From NCBI GenBank assembly GCA_023388385.1, contig JAEWGK010000050.1, positions 1-5,171 on the forward strand: a stretch of 5,171 nucleotides of DNA, given 5' to 3'. Numbering within the stretch: position 1 is the first letter of the stretch; each line of letters begins with the position of its first letter. This document shows, piece by piece, positions 1 to 5,171 of the stretch. This DNA comes from Actinomycetes bacterium. Its GTDB lineage: Bacteria; Actinomycetota; Actinomycetes; Mycobacteriales; Mycobacteriaceae. Made by a program: the position numbers and the translations under genes. The notes under the pieces are model-generated. The model did not search any database, was not told the origin of the DNA, and saw only the letters and a list, made by a program, of their open reading frames with translations.

Positions 1-812
1 TCGTCGAGGTCGTTGTCGTCGTAGTCGTCATCGTCGCCGAAGTCGTCGTCATCGTCGTCTTCGTCGCCGAAATCGTCGTCAAGCAGATCGGAGTAGAGAT
101 GCTCGACCAGCGAACCGTCGTCCACCGGTCCGAGGGACTCCTCCCACTCCTCGGCGTGCTCGACCGCCAGCGCCAGGACGTCCAGAAGGCGGTCCATGTC
201 GGTGAAGCAACCCAGGGACATGACCTCGTTGCGCAGGGACTGCACGTCGGCGTACAGATCCGCGAACATCTTCCGGCGGTCGTCGTCGGTGAGGATGGTC
301 TCCGTGTCCGAGTCCCAGAACTCCGCGATGGCCTGATCCACGATGTCGTCCAGGTTCGCGTCCTGGGCGATGAAGCGGACGTGGGCCTCCGGCACGTTGT
401 CCGGCGCGGTGACCATGACCTGCAGCAGGGACGCCTCGCCGACCTCGGCGGTCAGCAGCGTCGCCTCCTCCGGGTCCTGCTCGAAGTCCAGCTCCTGCAG
501 ACGCTCGTCCGTGCCGTCCAGAAGGGTGCGCAGGGTGTTGACCACCTGGTCCGTCGCCACGTGGTGCGCCACGGCCTTCACCGCGTCCTCCACCGAGAAC
601 ACGACGGAGACGAGCACGGCCTCGAAGTCGTCGTCCTCGTCGTCGACGTCCGCCGCCGCCACGTACACCTCGGCCGCCGGCAGCTTCTCGTCGATGGTGA
701 CGAACTGCACCTCGAGGTCCTCGGTGATCGGGACGAACAGCGTGTCCTCGTTGACGCGGCTCTCGATGCCCTCGGCATCCAGTCCAGCCGCAATCTGCTC
801 AAAGAAGCTCAT
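1..812 (-). CDS. Unrecognised acidic protein with Asp-rich C-terminal tail (3' end off window)
   Basis: I do not recognise this family. The frame stays open for 270 codons from the ATG at 812 to the left edge, so the C-terminus is missing. It begins MSFFEQIAAGLDAEGIESRV and looks soluble: no signal peptide and no membrane segment. The body mixes beta-like stretches (residues 34-54 and 130-149) with amphipathic helices (about 73-109 and 153-200), and the two beta stretches resemble each other. From residue 245 the chain is an Asp-rich tail, 18 Asp in 26 residues, built on a 10-residue repeat containing Phe-Gly. The start at 812 is chosen because GGAAGGAA lies just upstream; in-frame ATGs at 827 and 878 lack a ribosome site, and the one at 878 overlaps a possible -10 box. 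The gene lies 109 bp downstream of the FhuF-like gene on the same strand and could be co-transcribed or use its own promoter. That it is a real gene is well supported by codon use; its function is unknown. Confidence 0.85.
   Translation of the reverse strand, partial: MSFFEQIAAGLDAEGIESRVNEDTLFVPITEDLEVQFVTIDEKLPAAEVYVAAADVDDEDDDFEAVLVSVVFSVEDAVKAVAHHVATDQVVNTLRTLLDGTDERLQELDFEQDPEEATLLTAEVGEASLLQVMVTAPDNVPEAHVRFIAQDANLDDIVDQAIAEFWDSDTETILTDDDRRKMFADLYADVQSLRNEVMSLGCFTDMDRLLDVLALAVEHAEEWEESLGPVDDGSLVEHLYSDLLDDDFGDEDDDDDDFGDDDDYDDNDLD
31..81 (-). repeat. 30-bp tandem repeat encoding Asp-rich 10-residue units
   Basis: Positions 31-51 and 61-81 match at 20 of 21 bases with a 30-bp period. On the coding (minus) strand each copy reads Asp-Asp-Asp-Phe-Gly-Asp followed by acidic residues. 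The repeat continues less perfectly toward position 1 as further GTC/ATC triplets on the plus strand. Its full copy number cannot be seen because the window ends inside it. Confidence 0.8.
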
Positions 813-816
813 CGGG

Positions 817-824
817 TTCCTTCC
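817..824 (-). promoter_or_regulatory. Ribosome binding site deciding the start of the acidic protein
   Basis: The minus strand reads GGAAGGAA, with about 5 nt between AAGGA and the ATG at 812. This is a good match to the 16S anti-Shine-Dalgarno complement. It lies inside the longer in-frame reading from the ATG at 827, which argues for 812 as the true start. Confidence 0.6.
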
Positions 825-876
825 CATGGGTCGGGCGCGGCCCACGGCGAATCCGCCGCCGCGAGGTCCGCACGCC

Positions 877-902
877 ATGGTAGACGCAGATCCCCCGGTC
901 AC
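877..902 (-). promoter_or_regulatory. Possible promoter for the acidic protein gene
   Basis: The minus strand shows TACCAT (877-882) as a TANNNT-type -10 and GTGACC (897-902) as a -35 matching TTGACA at four positions. The 14-bp spacer is short, which weakens the call. A start near 870 would give a leader of roughly 58 nt carrying the ribosome site at 817-824. Read-through from the FhuF-like gene is the alternative. Confidence 0.3.
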
Positions 903-921
903 GCCGGGCGCAGCCCCCGCG

Positions 922-1863
922 TCAGCCCGCGGCGGCCATCCAGTCGGCCTCCCGCGCGCCCCGATCGCGCCGGGGGCACGAGGTGCACATGTCCGCCACC
1001 GGCGAGTGGAAGATCATGCAGCACGATGACCGGATCAGGGCACACGACACGTCCCAGTCCGGTTCCTCCCCCGCCTGCGCTGCCGCGACGTCGCACGGCT
1101 TCACCGACTCCGCCGTCACGTCGGCGAAGCGCGGCTCCGGCATGCGGGCCCCGGCACCGCCGGCCTCCTCGATCGCCGCGGCGGCCTCCGCGCACCCGGC
1201 CGCCGACCAGGCCCCCACGGCCACGCCGCGCCAGGGCTCCATGAGCTCGTTGCCGATGGCCACGGCGGCCCCCGCCAGCTCGTCGCCCAGGATCGCCCAC
1301 AGCGGCGCCGGCCGAACGCCGAGCGCGTCGCCCAGCGCCGCGATGGTCGGAGTCAGCCACTCCCCGACGGACCGGCCGAAGTCTCGGACCGCGGCGGCAT
1401 CGTCGGCCGGCACCTCCACGGTCTCCTGCGCGATGAAGCCCGGCCAGAAGCCGTCGCGGACGAAGAACGACGCGCCGTCCCACGACGGCCGCGGCGCCTG
1501 ATCCTCCAGCAGGATCATCGCCGCCGCCACGCGCAGCCACGCCCCACACGCCGAGTACCACCACAGCTGGGCGACGTGGCGCTCGGGCGACGGCGCCCCC
1601 GGCATGGGGAACAGCTCCAGGCCTGGACGGACCAGGGAGCCCACGCCGTCGGCGGTGGACAGCAGCCGGGCGGCGTCCTCCCCCTCGTACAGCGCCGATC
1701 CCGGCGACGGCTCGACATTGGCGCGCAACCACGGGATCTCCGCGACGACGCGCGAGTACGCCCCCGGCGCTCCGCCGGCACCCCCGGCTCCGCCGGCTCC
1801 CCCGGCTCCTGCGGAAGCGGCTCCTGCGGTTCCCCCGGCCCATGCTGCGGCGTCATCGTCCAT
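922..1863 (-). CDS. FhuF-like [2Fe-2S] ferric-siderophore reductase family protein
   Basis: This 313-residue protein ends with the FhuF C-terminal iron-sulfur signature: Cys281-Cys282, ten residues, Cys293, two residues, Cys296, in the context RSSCCMIFHSP and CTSCPRR. In FhuF that CC-x10-C-x2-C motif binds a [2Fe-2S] cluster. Family members are cytoplasmic reductases that release iron from imported ferric siderophores. The middle (about residues 36-220) is Trp- and Leu-rich with FhuF-like stretches such as HVAQLWWYSACGAWLR (96-111). No signal peptide or membrane helix is seen. The N-terminus is unusual: residues 10-33 form a Gly-Ala-rich extension encoded by a 9-bp repeat, and the protein is longer than the roughly 260 residues of E. 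coli FhuF. The ATG at 1863 has no ribosome site but sits 7 nt after a good -10, suggesting leaderless translation. No siderophore transporter gene is visible nearby, so the substrate is unknown. The family call is confident; the physiological role is inferred. Confidence 0.88.
   Translation of the reverse strand: MDDDAAAWAGGTAGAASAGAGGAGGAGGAGGAPGAYSRVVAEIPWLRANVEPSPGSALYEGEDAARLLSTADGVGSLVRPGLELFPMPGAPSPERHVAQLWWYSACGAWLRVAAAMILLEDQAPRPSWDGASFFVRDGFWPGFIAQETVEVPADDAAAVRDFGRSVGEWLTPTIAALGDALGVRPAPLWAILGDELAGAAVAIGNELMEPWRGVAVGAWSAAGCAEAAAAIEEAGGAGARMPEPRFADVTAESVKPCDVAAAQAGEEPDWDVSCALIRSSCCMIFHSPVADMCTSCPRRDRGAREADWMAAAG
1765..1809 (-). repeat. 9-bp tandem repeat encoding Gly-Ala-Gly units in the FhuF-like N-terminus
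   Basis: Five consecutive 9-bp units of the form GGAGCCGGS (coding strand, some substitutions) encode residues 19-33 as four Gly-Ala-Gly units then Gly-Ala-Pro. The period is a multiple of three, so gain or loss of units keeps the frame. Related GGCTCCTGCGG pieces continue to about 1830. Confidence 0.75.
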
Positions 1864-1870
1864 GACCCCG

Positions 1871-1898
1871 AGGGTAGGCGCGGCAGGAGCAGGGTCAG
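1871..1898 (-). promoter_or_regulatory. Promoter of the FhuF-like gene, probably leaderless
   Basis: On the minus strand CTGACC (1893-1898, four of six matches to TTGACA) is followed by a 16-bp spacer and TACCCT (1871-1876, a TANNNT box). Seven nt separate the -10 from the ATG at 1863, so transcription would begin at or next to the A of the start codon. This agrees with the absence of a ribosome site. Confidence 0.5.
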
Positions 1899-1943
1899 GC
1901 CCGCCGCCACGTCAGAGCGACGGGGGCGGAGGGGCGGGCGGTA

Positions 1944-2001
1944 GGCCCCGTCACACGAAACGGCGTGGGGCGACGCACGTCACGCCGCAGGTGACGGGGC
2001 C
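1944..2001. repeat. Nested inverted repeat (potential long hairpin or operator)
   Basis: The outer arms GGCCCCGTCAC (1944-1954) and GTGACGGGGCC (1991-2001) are perfect 11-bp reverse complements. Inside them, CGGCGTG (1961-1967) and CACGCCG (1981-1987) form a second perfect 7-bp pair around a 13-nt loop. The whole could fold as an 18-bp interrupted stem. CGTCAC at 1978-1983 can also pair with GTGACG at 1991-1996, which excludes the other two stems. No T-run follows on either strand, so it does not look like an intrinsic terminator. Function is unknown. Confidence 0.75.
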
Positions 2002-2019
2002 GTAACGAATGGGGAACAT
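1991..2019 (+). promoter_or_regulatory. Possible promoter of the EcsC-like gene
   Basis: GTGACG (1991-1996) is a four-of-six match to the -35 consensus, followed after 17 bp by GAACAT (2014-2019), a weak -10 in the only AT-richer patch upstream. Transcription from about 2026 would give a leader near 145 nt. TAACGT at 2057-2062 is a better -10 but lacks a recognisable -35. The -35 lies in the right arm of the inverted repeat, which would then act as an operator. Confidence 0.25.
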
Positions 2020-2155
2020 CATTTACCTCGGGGCGTCATCGCAGCACACGGGGGAATAACGTGTACCGGAACGCGCGTTGCACGACGCGATCGCCGCGGG
2101 AGCAGCGTCGGGACACCCTCCCGCCCGCACCCCGCGGCCACCGACTCACCCACTC

Positions 2156-2161
2156 AGGAGG
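2156..2161 (+). promoter_or_regulatory. Strong ribosome binding site of the EcsC-like gene
   Basis: AGGAGG lies 9 nt upstream of the ATG at 2171. It fixes that start against a longer in-frame reading from the TTG at 2078, whose extra 31 residues are Pro/Arg/His-rich and look untranslated. Confidence 0.8.
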
Positions 2162-2170
2162 AACCACCGC

Positions 2171-3112
2171 ATGTTCGGAGTATTCGGCAAGGACAAGGAC
2201 GACAAGAAGAAGGGCGCCGACAAGGCCGTCACCGACGCCGTCGCGTCCGACCCGAAGAAGCTGGAGCAGGACGCGGGCATCGCCGGCCGCATGCTCATCC
2301 GCAGCCTCGACACAGCGATGGGCTGGCAGACGAGCGTCATCACCGCCTACGTCCGCCAGCTGCGCGCCCGCCACCCGGAGGAGACCCCGGCGCAGCTCCA
2401 GGAGCGCATCGACGACCACTTCATCAACCTGACCACCGGCACCGGCGGCGCGGCCGGCGGCGCCTCCGTCGTCCCGGGCATCGGCTTCTTCACCGGCCTG
2501 GCCGCCATCGCCGTCGAGTCCCTGTTCTTCCTCGAGGCCGCGGCGTGGCACACGCTCGCCTCCGCCCGCCTGCGCGACATCGACATCGACGAGGACGAGC
2601 GCCGCCGCTCCCTCATCCTGGTCACCATCCTCGGATCTTCGGGCACCGCCGTCGTCGCCGCGACCATCGGCGGCGAGTCCCTGCGCGCCAAGGCCAACCG
2701 CGACGTCTCCGCCGGCCTGCTGTCCCGCCTGGGCCTGCCGCAGCTCGGCGGCCTGAACAAGCGCCTGCTGAGCATGGCGCAGAAGCGCGTGACGAAGTCG
2801 GCGCGCATGGCGCTCGTCGGCAAGCTCATGCCGATGGGCATCGGCGCGGTCCTCGGCGCCACCGCCAACCGCAAGCTGGCCAAGGGCTTCGTCAGCAACT
2901 CCCGCAGCTCCCTCGGCCCGCTGCCGCGCGACTTCGCCGACTCGCTGACCATCGACGAGCAGGACATCGCGAAGGCCAGGGAGACCGGCGAGCCGGAGCC
3001 GCCGCTGTCCGCCGCCGATTCCGCCCGCCGCGTCAAGGAGGACGCCAAGGCAGGCGCCGCCGACATCGCGAACGACATCAAGGACGAGGCCGACGCCGAC
3101 GTGAGGAAGTAG
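2171..3112 (+). CDS. Probable EcsC-like membrane-associated protein
   Basis: The protein has 313 residues and no predicted enzymatic motif that I can see. It opens with a short MFGVFGK segment and a highly charged, Lys/Asp-rich stretch (7-37). An amphipathic region follows. Next come three hydrophobic segments: a Gly-rich one at about 92-130 (GGAAGGASVVPGIGFFTGLA, then a Phe/Leu/Ala helix), one at 147-168, and one at 212-232. The C-terminal quarter is hydrophilic and charged, with an Ala/Asp/Lys-rich helix at 281-313. The Gly-rich hydrophobic segment followed by an Arg/Asp-rich turn (RLRDIDIDEDERRR) and a second hydrophobic helix recalls EcsC-family proteins, whose function is poorly known. 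This assignment is by overall pattern, so moderate at best; a DUF-type small membrane protein is the alternative. The start is set by AGGAGG 9 nt upstream. It is transcribed away from the FhuF-like gene and lies 110 bp before the ABC exporter, which seems to have its own promoter. Confidence 0.85.
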   Translation: MFGVFGKDKDDKKKGADKAVTDAVASDPKKLEQDAGIAGRMLIRSLDTAMGWQTSVITAYVRQLRARHPEETPAQLQERIDDHFINLTTGTGGAAGGASVVPGIGFFTGLAAIAVESLFFLEAAAWHTLASARLRDIDIDEDERRRSLILVTILGSSGTAVVAATIGGESLRAKANRDVSAGLLSRLGLPQLGGLNKRLLSMAQKRVTKSARMALVGKLMPMGIGAVLGATANRKLAKGFVSNSRSSLGPLPRDFADSLTIDEQDIAKARETGEPEPPLSAADSARRVKEDAKAGAADIANDIKDEADADVRK

Positions 3113-3210
3113 CGCTCGACACGGTGCGCGCCGCGACGGCCGTCACCGCGATATCCGTCGTCCGGCCTGCCCGTACGCGCGACGCCGCAAGCCGATGCCG
3201 GGTCCCCGTC

Positions 3211-3216
3211 TACTGT
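3211..3216 (+). promoter_or_regulatory. -10 element of the ABC exporter gene, probably leaderless
   Basis: TACTGT fits TANNNT and ends 6 nt before the ATG at 3223, placing the transcript start at the start codon itself. No ribosome site precedes that ATG, in agreement with a leaderless message. No clear -35 is seen at 16-18 bp upstream. GG-CCCC and GGGGCC arms flank the -10 (3201-3207 and 3217-3222). Confidence 0.5.
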
Positions 3217-3222
3217 GGGGCC

Positions 3223-5171
3223 ATGCGCAGCAGCACCCGCTCCCCCGCCGCCCCCACGGGCCGGCCGGGCCCGATGCGGGTGCTGCTGTCGTATGCGCTC
3301 CGCCACCCCGTCACGCTCCTGTTCGTCGCCGTCACCGGCGTCGGCGTCACCGTCTTCGAGACCGCGGCGCCCCTGCTGACCCGCGACGCCATCGACGCGG
3401 CCACGGGGCAGGGCGACGGCGGCGCGCCCGCGCGGTGGCTGCCTCACCTGCCGCCGCTGACGGCGGTGCTGCTGGTGTTCGCCACCGTCGCCGCCACCAC
3501 GTTCGCGCTGCAGGCGGGCAGGCGGTTCTCCGCCGGCGTCCTGGCGCTGTCGGTCCAGCACGACCTGCGGATGCGGCTGCTCGCCGCGCTGCAGCGCCTC
3601 GACGGCCCGGCGCAGGACCGCGTGCGCACGGGGCAGGTCGTCGCCCGATCGATCTCCGACCTCAACGCCGTGCAGACGATGCTGGCCATGCTGCCGCTGG
3701 CGCTGACCTCCGTCATCCGCATGGTGCTGACCATCGCGGTGATGCTCACGCTGTCGGTGCCGCTGTCGCTGGTCGGCCTGGCCGTCGTGCCCGTGCTCGT
3801 CGGCGTCGCGTCACGCTCCCGGACCACCCTGCACGCCGCGACGTGGACGGCGCAGCAGCAGGCGGCGGACGTCGCAACGCACGTGGAGGAGACGGTCACC
3901 GGCGTCCGCGTGGTCAAGGCCTTCGCGCAGGAGAACCGGGAGACCGCCGCGCTGGAGCGCATGTCGCGGCACCTGTACGCGCTGCGGATGCGCGCCGCGC
4001 GGCTCAACGCCCGCTACCAGCCGGCGCTGACGTCACTGCCACAGCTGTCGCTCGTCGCCGTCATCGCCGTCGGCGGGTGGCTGGCGCTGCGGGGGCAGGT
4101 CACCGTCGGCACGTTCGTGGCGTTCGCGACGTACCTCACGACGGTCACCAACCTGTCCCGCATGGTCTCCCGCATGCTCATCTCCGTGCAGCTGGCGGCG
4201 GCGAGCGTCGACCGGGTCGCCGACGTCATCCACGCGGAGCCGGACCACGCCGACCCGGAGGACCCGCGACCGGTGCCGGACGGGCCGCTGGGTGTGCGGT
4301 TCGAGTGCACGGGCCACGACCGCGGCGGCCGCCCGGTGCTGGACGGCGTGACGGCGGAGGTGCCCGCGGGGTCGACGCTCGCCCTCGTCGGCCCGCCGGG
4401 CTCGGGCAAGACGGTGCTGACGCAGCTGATGGGCCGCCACTACGTCGCCGACCGCGGCGCGGTGCGCCTCGTCGGCGCGGACGCGACGGTGGATCTCGCG
4501 GAGGCGGCGGCCGACGACGTGCGCCGGGCCGTCACCGTCGTGCCGGACGAGCCGTTCCTGCACTCCGGCACGCTGTTCGACAACATCGCGATGGGCGCCA
4601 CGGCGCGCCTCGACGCCGGGACGCTCTCCCCCGAGGACCTGGAGGCGGAGGTTCGCCGCGCCGCCGCCGACGCCCAGGTCAGCTTCGTCGACGAGCTGCC
4701 CGACGGGTGGGACACGCACCTCGGCGAGCGCGGCATGACGCTGTCCGGCGGACAGCGCCAGCGCATCGCCCTGGCCCGAGCACTGGTCGCGGAGCCGCGG
4801 GTGCTCGTTCTGGACGACGCGACCTCAGCCATCGACGCCACCACCGAGGCCCGCATCTTCGATGCCCTGCGCCGCCGCACCCGCGACGTGACGGTCATCG
4901 CCGTCGCCCACCGCTCCTCCACCCTGGACCTCGCCGACCGCATCCTCGTGCTTGACGACGGCCGCCGTGCCGGCCTCGGCACCCGCGCCGAGCTGGTCCG
5001 CGATCTGCCCGGCTTCGCCGACCTCATGGATCTCACCGACCGCGAGCGCGAGGCCGCCCGCGCCGCCCACCGGGCGCGCACCGCCGGGGAGGGCGAACTG
5101 ACGGTCGACGACCCCGGCGCCGCCGAGCCGGACCACGCCGACCCGGAGGACCCGCGACCGGTGCCGGACGG
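3223..5171 (+). CDS. ABC exporter, TMD-NBD with degenerate ATPase site (3' end off window)
   Basis: The visible 649 residues form a type IV (ABCB-like) exporter unit in the cytoplasmic membrane; the substrate cannot be told. The transmembrane domain has hydrophobic segments near 29-52, 78-98, 152-176, 178-196, 272-289 and 293-310, with the exporter coupling motif EETVTGVRVVKAF at 222-234. The NBD follows a Pro/Asp linker (339-354). It has Walker A GPPGSGKT (390-397), the X-loop GERG (501-504), signature LSGGQ (507-511), Walker B VLVLDD (527-532), D-loop SAID (535-538) and the H-loop His563. Two key residues are altered: Asp442 replaces the Q-loop Gln and Asp532 the catalytic Glu. This is typical of the degenerate half of heterodimeric exporters, so a canonical partner half is expected next, fused (as in single-chain TMD-NBD-TMD-NBD exporters such as M. 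tuberculosis Rv0194) or separate. The frame remains open past the NBD, through a charged stretch (605-634), into an exact copy of the pre-NBD linker. The start at 3223 follows a leaderless-type -10; Met18 is an alternative. ABC family call is certain; partner arrangement is inferred. Confidence 0.93.
   Translation, partial: MRSSTRSPAAPTGRPGPMRVLLSYALRHPVTLLFVAVTGVGVTVFETAAPLLTRDAIDAATGQGDGGAPARWLPHLPPLTAVLLVFATVAATTFALQAGRRFSAGVLALSVQHDLRMRLLAALQRLDGPAQDRVRTGQVVARSISDLNAVQTMLAMLPLALTSVIRMVLTIAVMLTLSVPLSLVGLAVVPVLVGVASRSRTTLHAATWTAQQQAADVATHVEETVTGVRVVKAFAQENRETAALERMSRHLYALRMRAARLNARYQPALTSLPQLSLVAVIAVGGWLALRGQVTVGTFVAFATYLTTVTNLSRMVSRMLISVQLAAASVDRVADVIHAEPDHADPEDPRPVPDGPLGVRFECTGHDRGGRPVLDGVTAEVPAGSTLALVGPPGSGKTVLTQLMGRHYVADRGAVRLVGADATVDLAEAAADDVRRAVTVVPDEPFLHSGTLFDNIAMGATARLDAGTLSPEDLEAEVRRAAADAQVSFVDELPDGWDTHLGERGMTLSGGQRQRIALARALVAEPRVLVLDDATSAIDATTEARIFDALRRRTRDVTVIAVAHRSSTLDLADRILVLDDGRRAGLGTRAELVRDLPGFADLMDLTDREREAARAAHRARTAGEGELTVDDPGAAEPDHADPEDPRPVPD
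4237..4283 (+). repeat. 47-bp direct repeat, copy 1 (linker between TMD and NBD)
   Basis: This segment encodes residues 339-353 (EPDHADPEDPRPVPD) plus two bases of the next codon, the linker that joins the transmembrane domain to the NBD. It is identical, base for base, to 5125-5171. The base just upstream differs (G at 4236, C at 5124), so the left boundary is exact. Confidence 0.95.
5125..5171 (+). repeat. 47-bp direct repeat, copy 2 (at window end)
   Basis: This exact copy of 4237-4283 lies 888 bp (296 codons) downstream and in the same reading frame. It encodes residues 635-649 after the NBD. The match reaches the last base of the window, so its true right boundary is unknown: it may be only the linker or the start of a larger duplication. 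Confidence 0.95.

Larger units (their letters stand above)
1864..2170. other. Divergent intergenic region between the FhuF-like and EcsC-like genes
   Basis: These 307 bp separate two divergently transcribed genes. From left to right they hold the minus-strand promoter of the FhuF-like gene (1871-1898), a G-rich stretch (1920-1940), a nested inverted repeat (1944-2001), and a comparatively AT-rich patch (2002-2030) that is the best place for the plus-strand promoter. A tiny frame follows at 2009-2059, then a possible second -10 (TAACGT, 2057-2062) and the ribosome site at 2156-2161. The stretch 2063-2155 is GC-rich with nothing I can name. I found no convincing DtxR, GlxR or other known operator. 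Confidence 0.6.

Noticed and set aside
900..921. Terminator between the FhuF-like and acidic protein genes
   Set aside because: The GGGC-TGC-GCCC hairpin has a 4-bp stem and no T-run; chance in this GC-rich sequence.
99..1244. Long plus-strand open frame across the two minus-strand genes
   Set aside because: It is antisense to the acidic protein and the FhuF-like gene, has Arg/Pro-rich composition toward its end, and matches no family; the minus-strand proteins have sensible composition, a ribosome site and a conserved Cys motif.
1978..1996. CGTCAC-N7-GTGACG as a GlxR/CRP-type site
   Set aside because: GlxR/CRP sites read TGTGA-N6-TCACA; here the half-sites face the opposite way and the spacing differs. 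It is better explained as part of the nested inverted repeat.
2078..2170. Longer start for the EcsC-like gene from a TTG at 2078
   Set aside because: The added residues are Pro/His/Arg-rich, and AGGAGG at 2156-2161 points to the ATG at 2171.
3122..3148. Hairpin after the EcsC-like gene as a terminator (CGGTG and CACCG arms)
   Set aside because: Only 5 bp of stem with a 17-nt loop and no T-run; too weak to call.
2347..3561. Long minus-strand open frame antisense to the EcsC-like gene
   Set aside because: It crosses the 3' end of one gene and the start of another, has no recognisable domain, and has low-quality Arg/Ser-rich composition.
3195..4955. Long plus-strand open frame overlapping the ABC exporter in another frame
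   Set aside because: Its translation is an Arg/Ala/Gly/Pro run typical of shifted GC-rich code. All ABC motifs lie in the frame that starts at 3223.

Overview
The window comes from a very GC-rich actinobacterium. Third codon positions are almost all G or C, two genes look leaderless with TANNNT -10 boxes placed 6-7 nt before the ATG, and the gene families fit Mycobacteriales, most likely a high-GC Corynebacterium or a close relative. The genus is an inference; no marker gene is present.

Layout. Two genes run leftward from the middle. An FhuF-type [2Fe-2S] ferric-siderophore reductase-like protein (922-1863, minus) is followed by an unrecognised acidic protein (1-812, minus) whose C-terminus is an Asp-rich repeat running off the left edge. 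Two genes run rightward. The first is a probable membrane-associated, EcsC-like protein (2171-3112). The second is an ABC exporter (3223 to the right edge, incomplete) with one transmembrane domain and one nucleotide-binding domain (NBD) visible. The 307-bp divergent intergenic region (1864-2170) holds the promoters and a strong nested inverted repeat (1944-2001).

How the genes fit together. No single pathway is evident. The reductase suggests iron release from ferric siderophores, but no siderophore uptake or synthesis gene is visible. The exporter's NBD carries Asp at both the Q-loop Gln and the catalytic Glu positions. That is the pattern of the degenerate half of heterodimeric or fused exporters, so a canonical partner half is expected to the right of the window.

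Most noteworthy. The last 47 bases of the window exactly repeat 4237-4283, the linker before the NBD, in frame and 888 bp downstream. This is either the start of a tandem NBD duplication, a reused linker, or an assembly artefact at a contig end. The nested inverted repeat between the divergent genes is the best candidate for an undescribed regulatory or RNA element. I saw no convincing new defence system, mobile element, CRISPR array or RNA gene.
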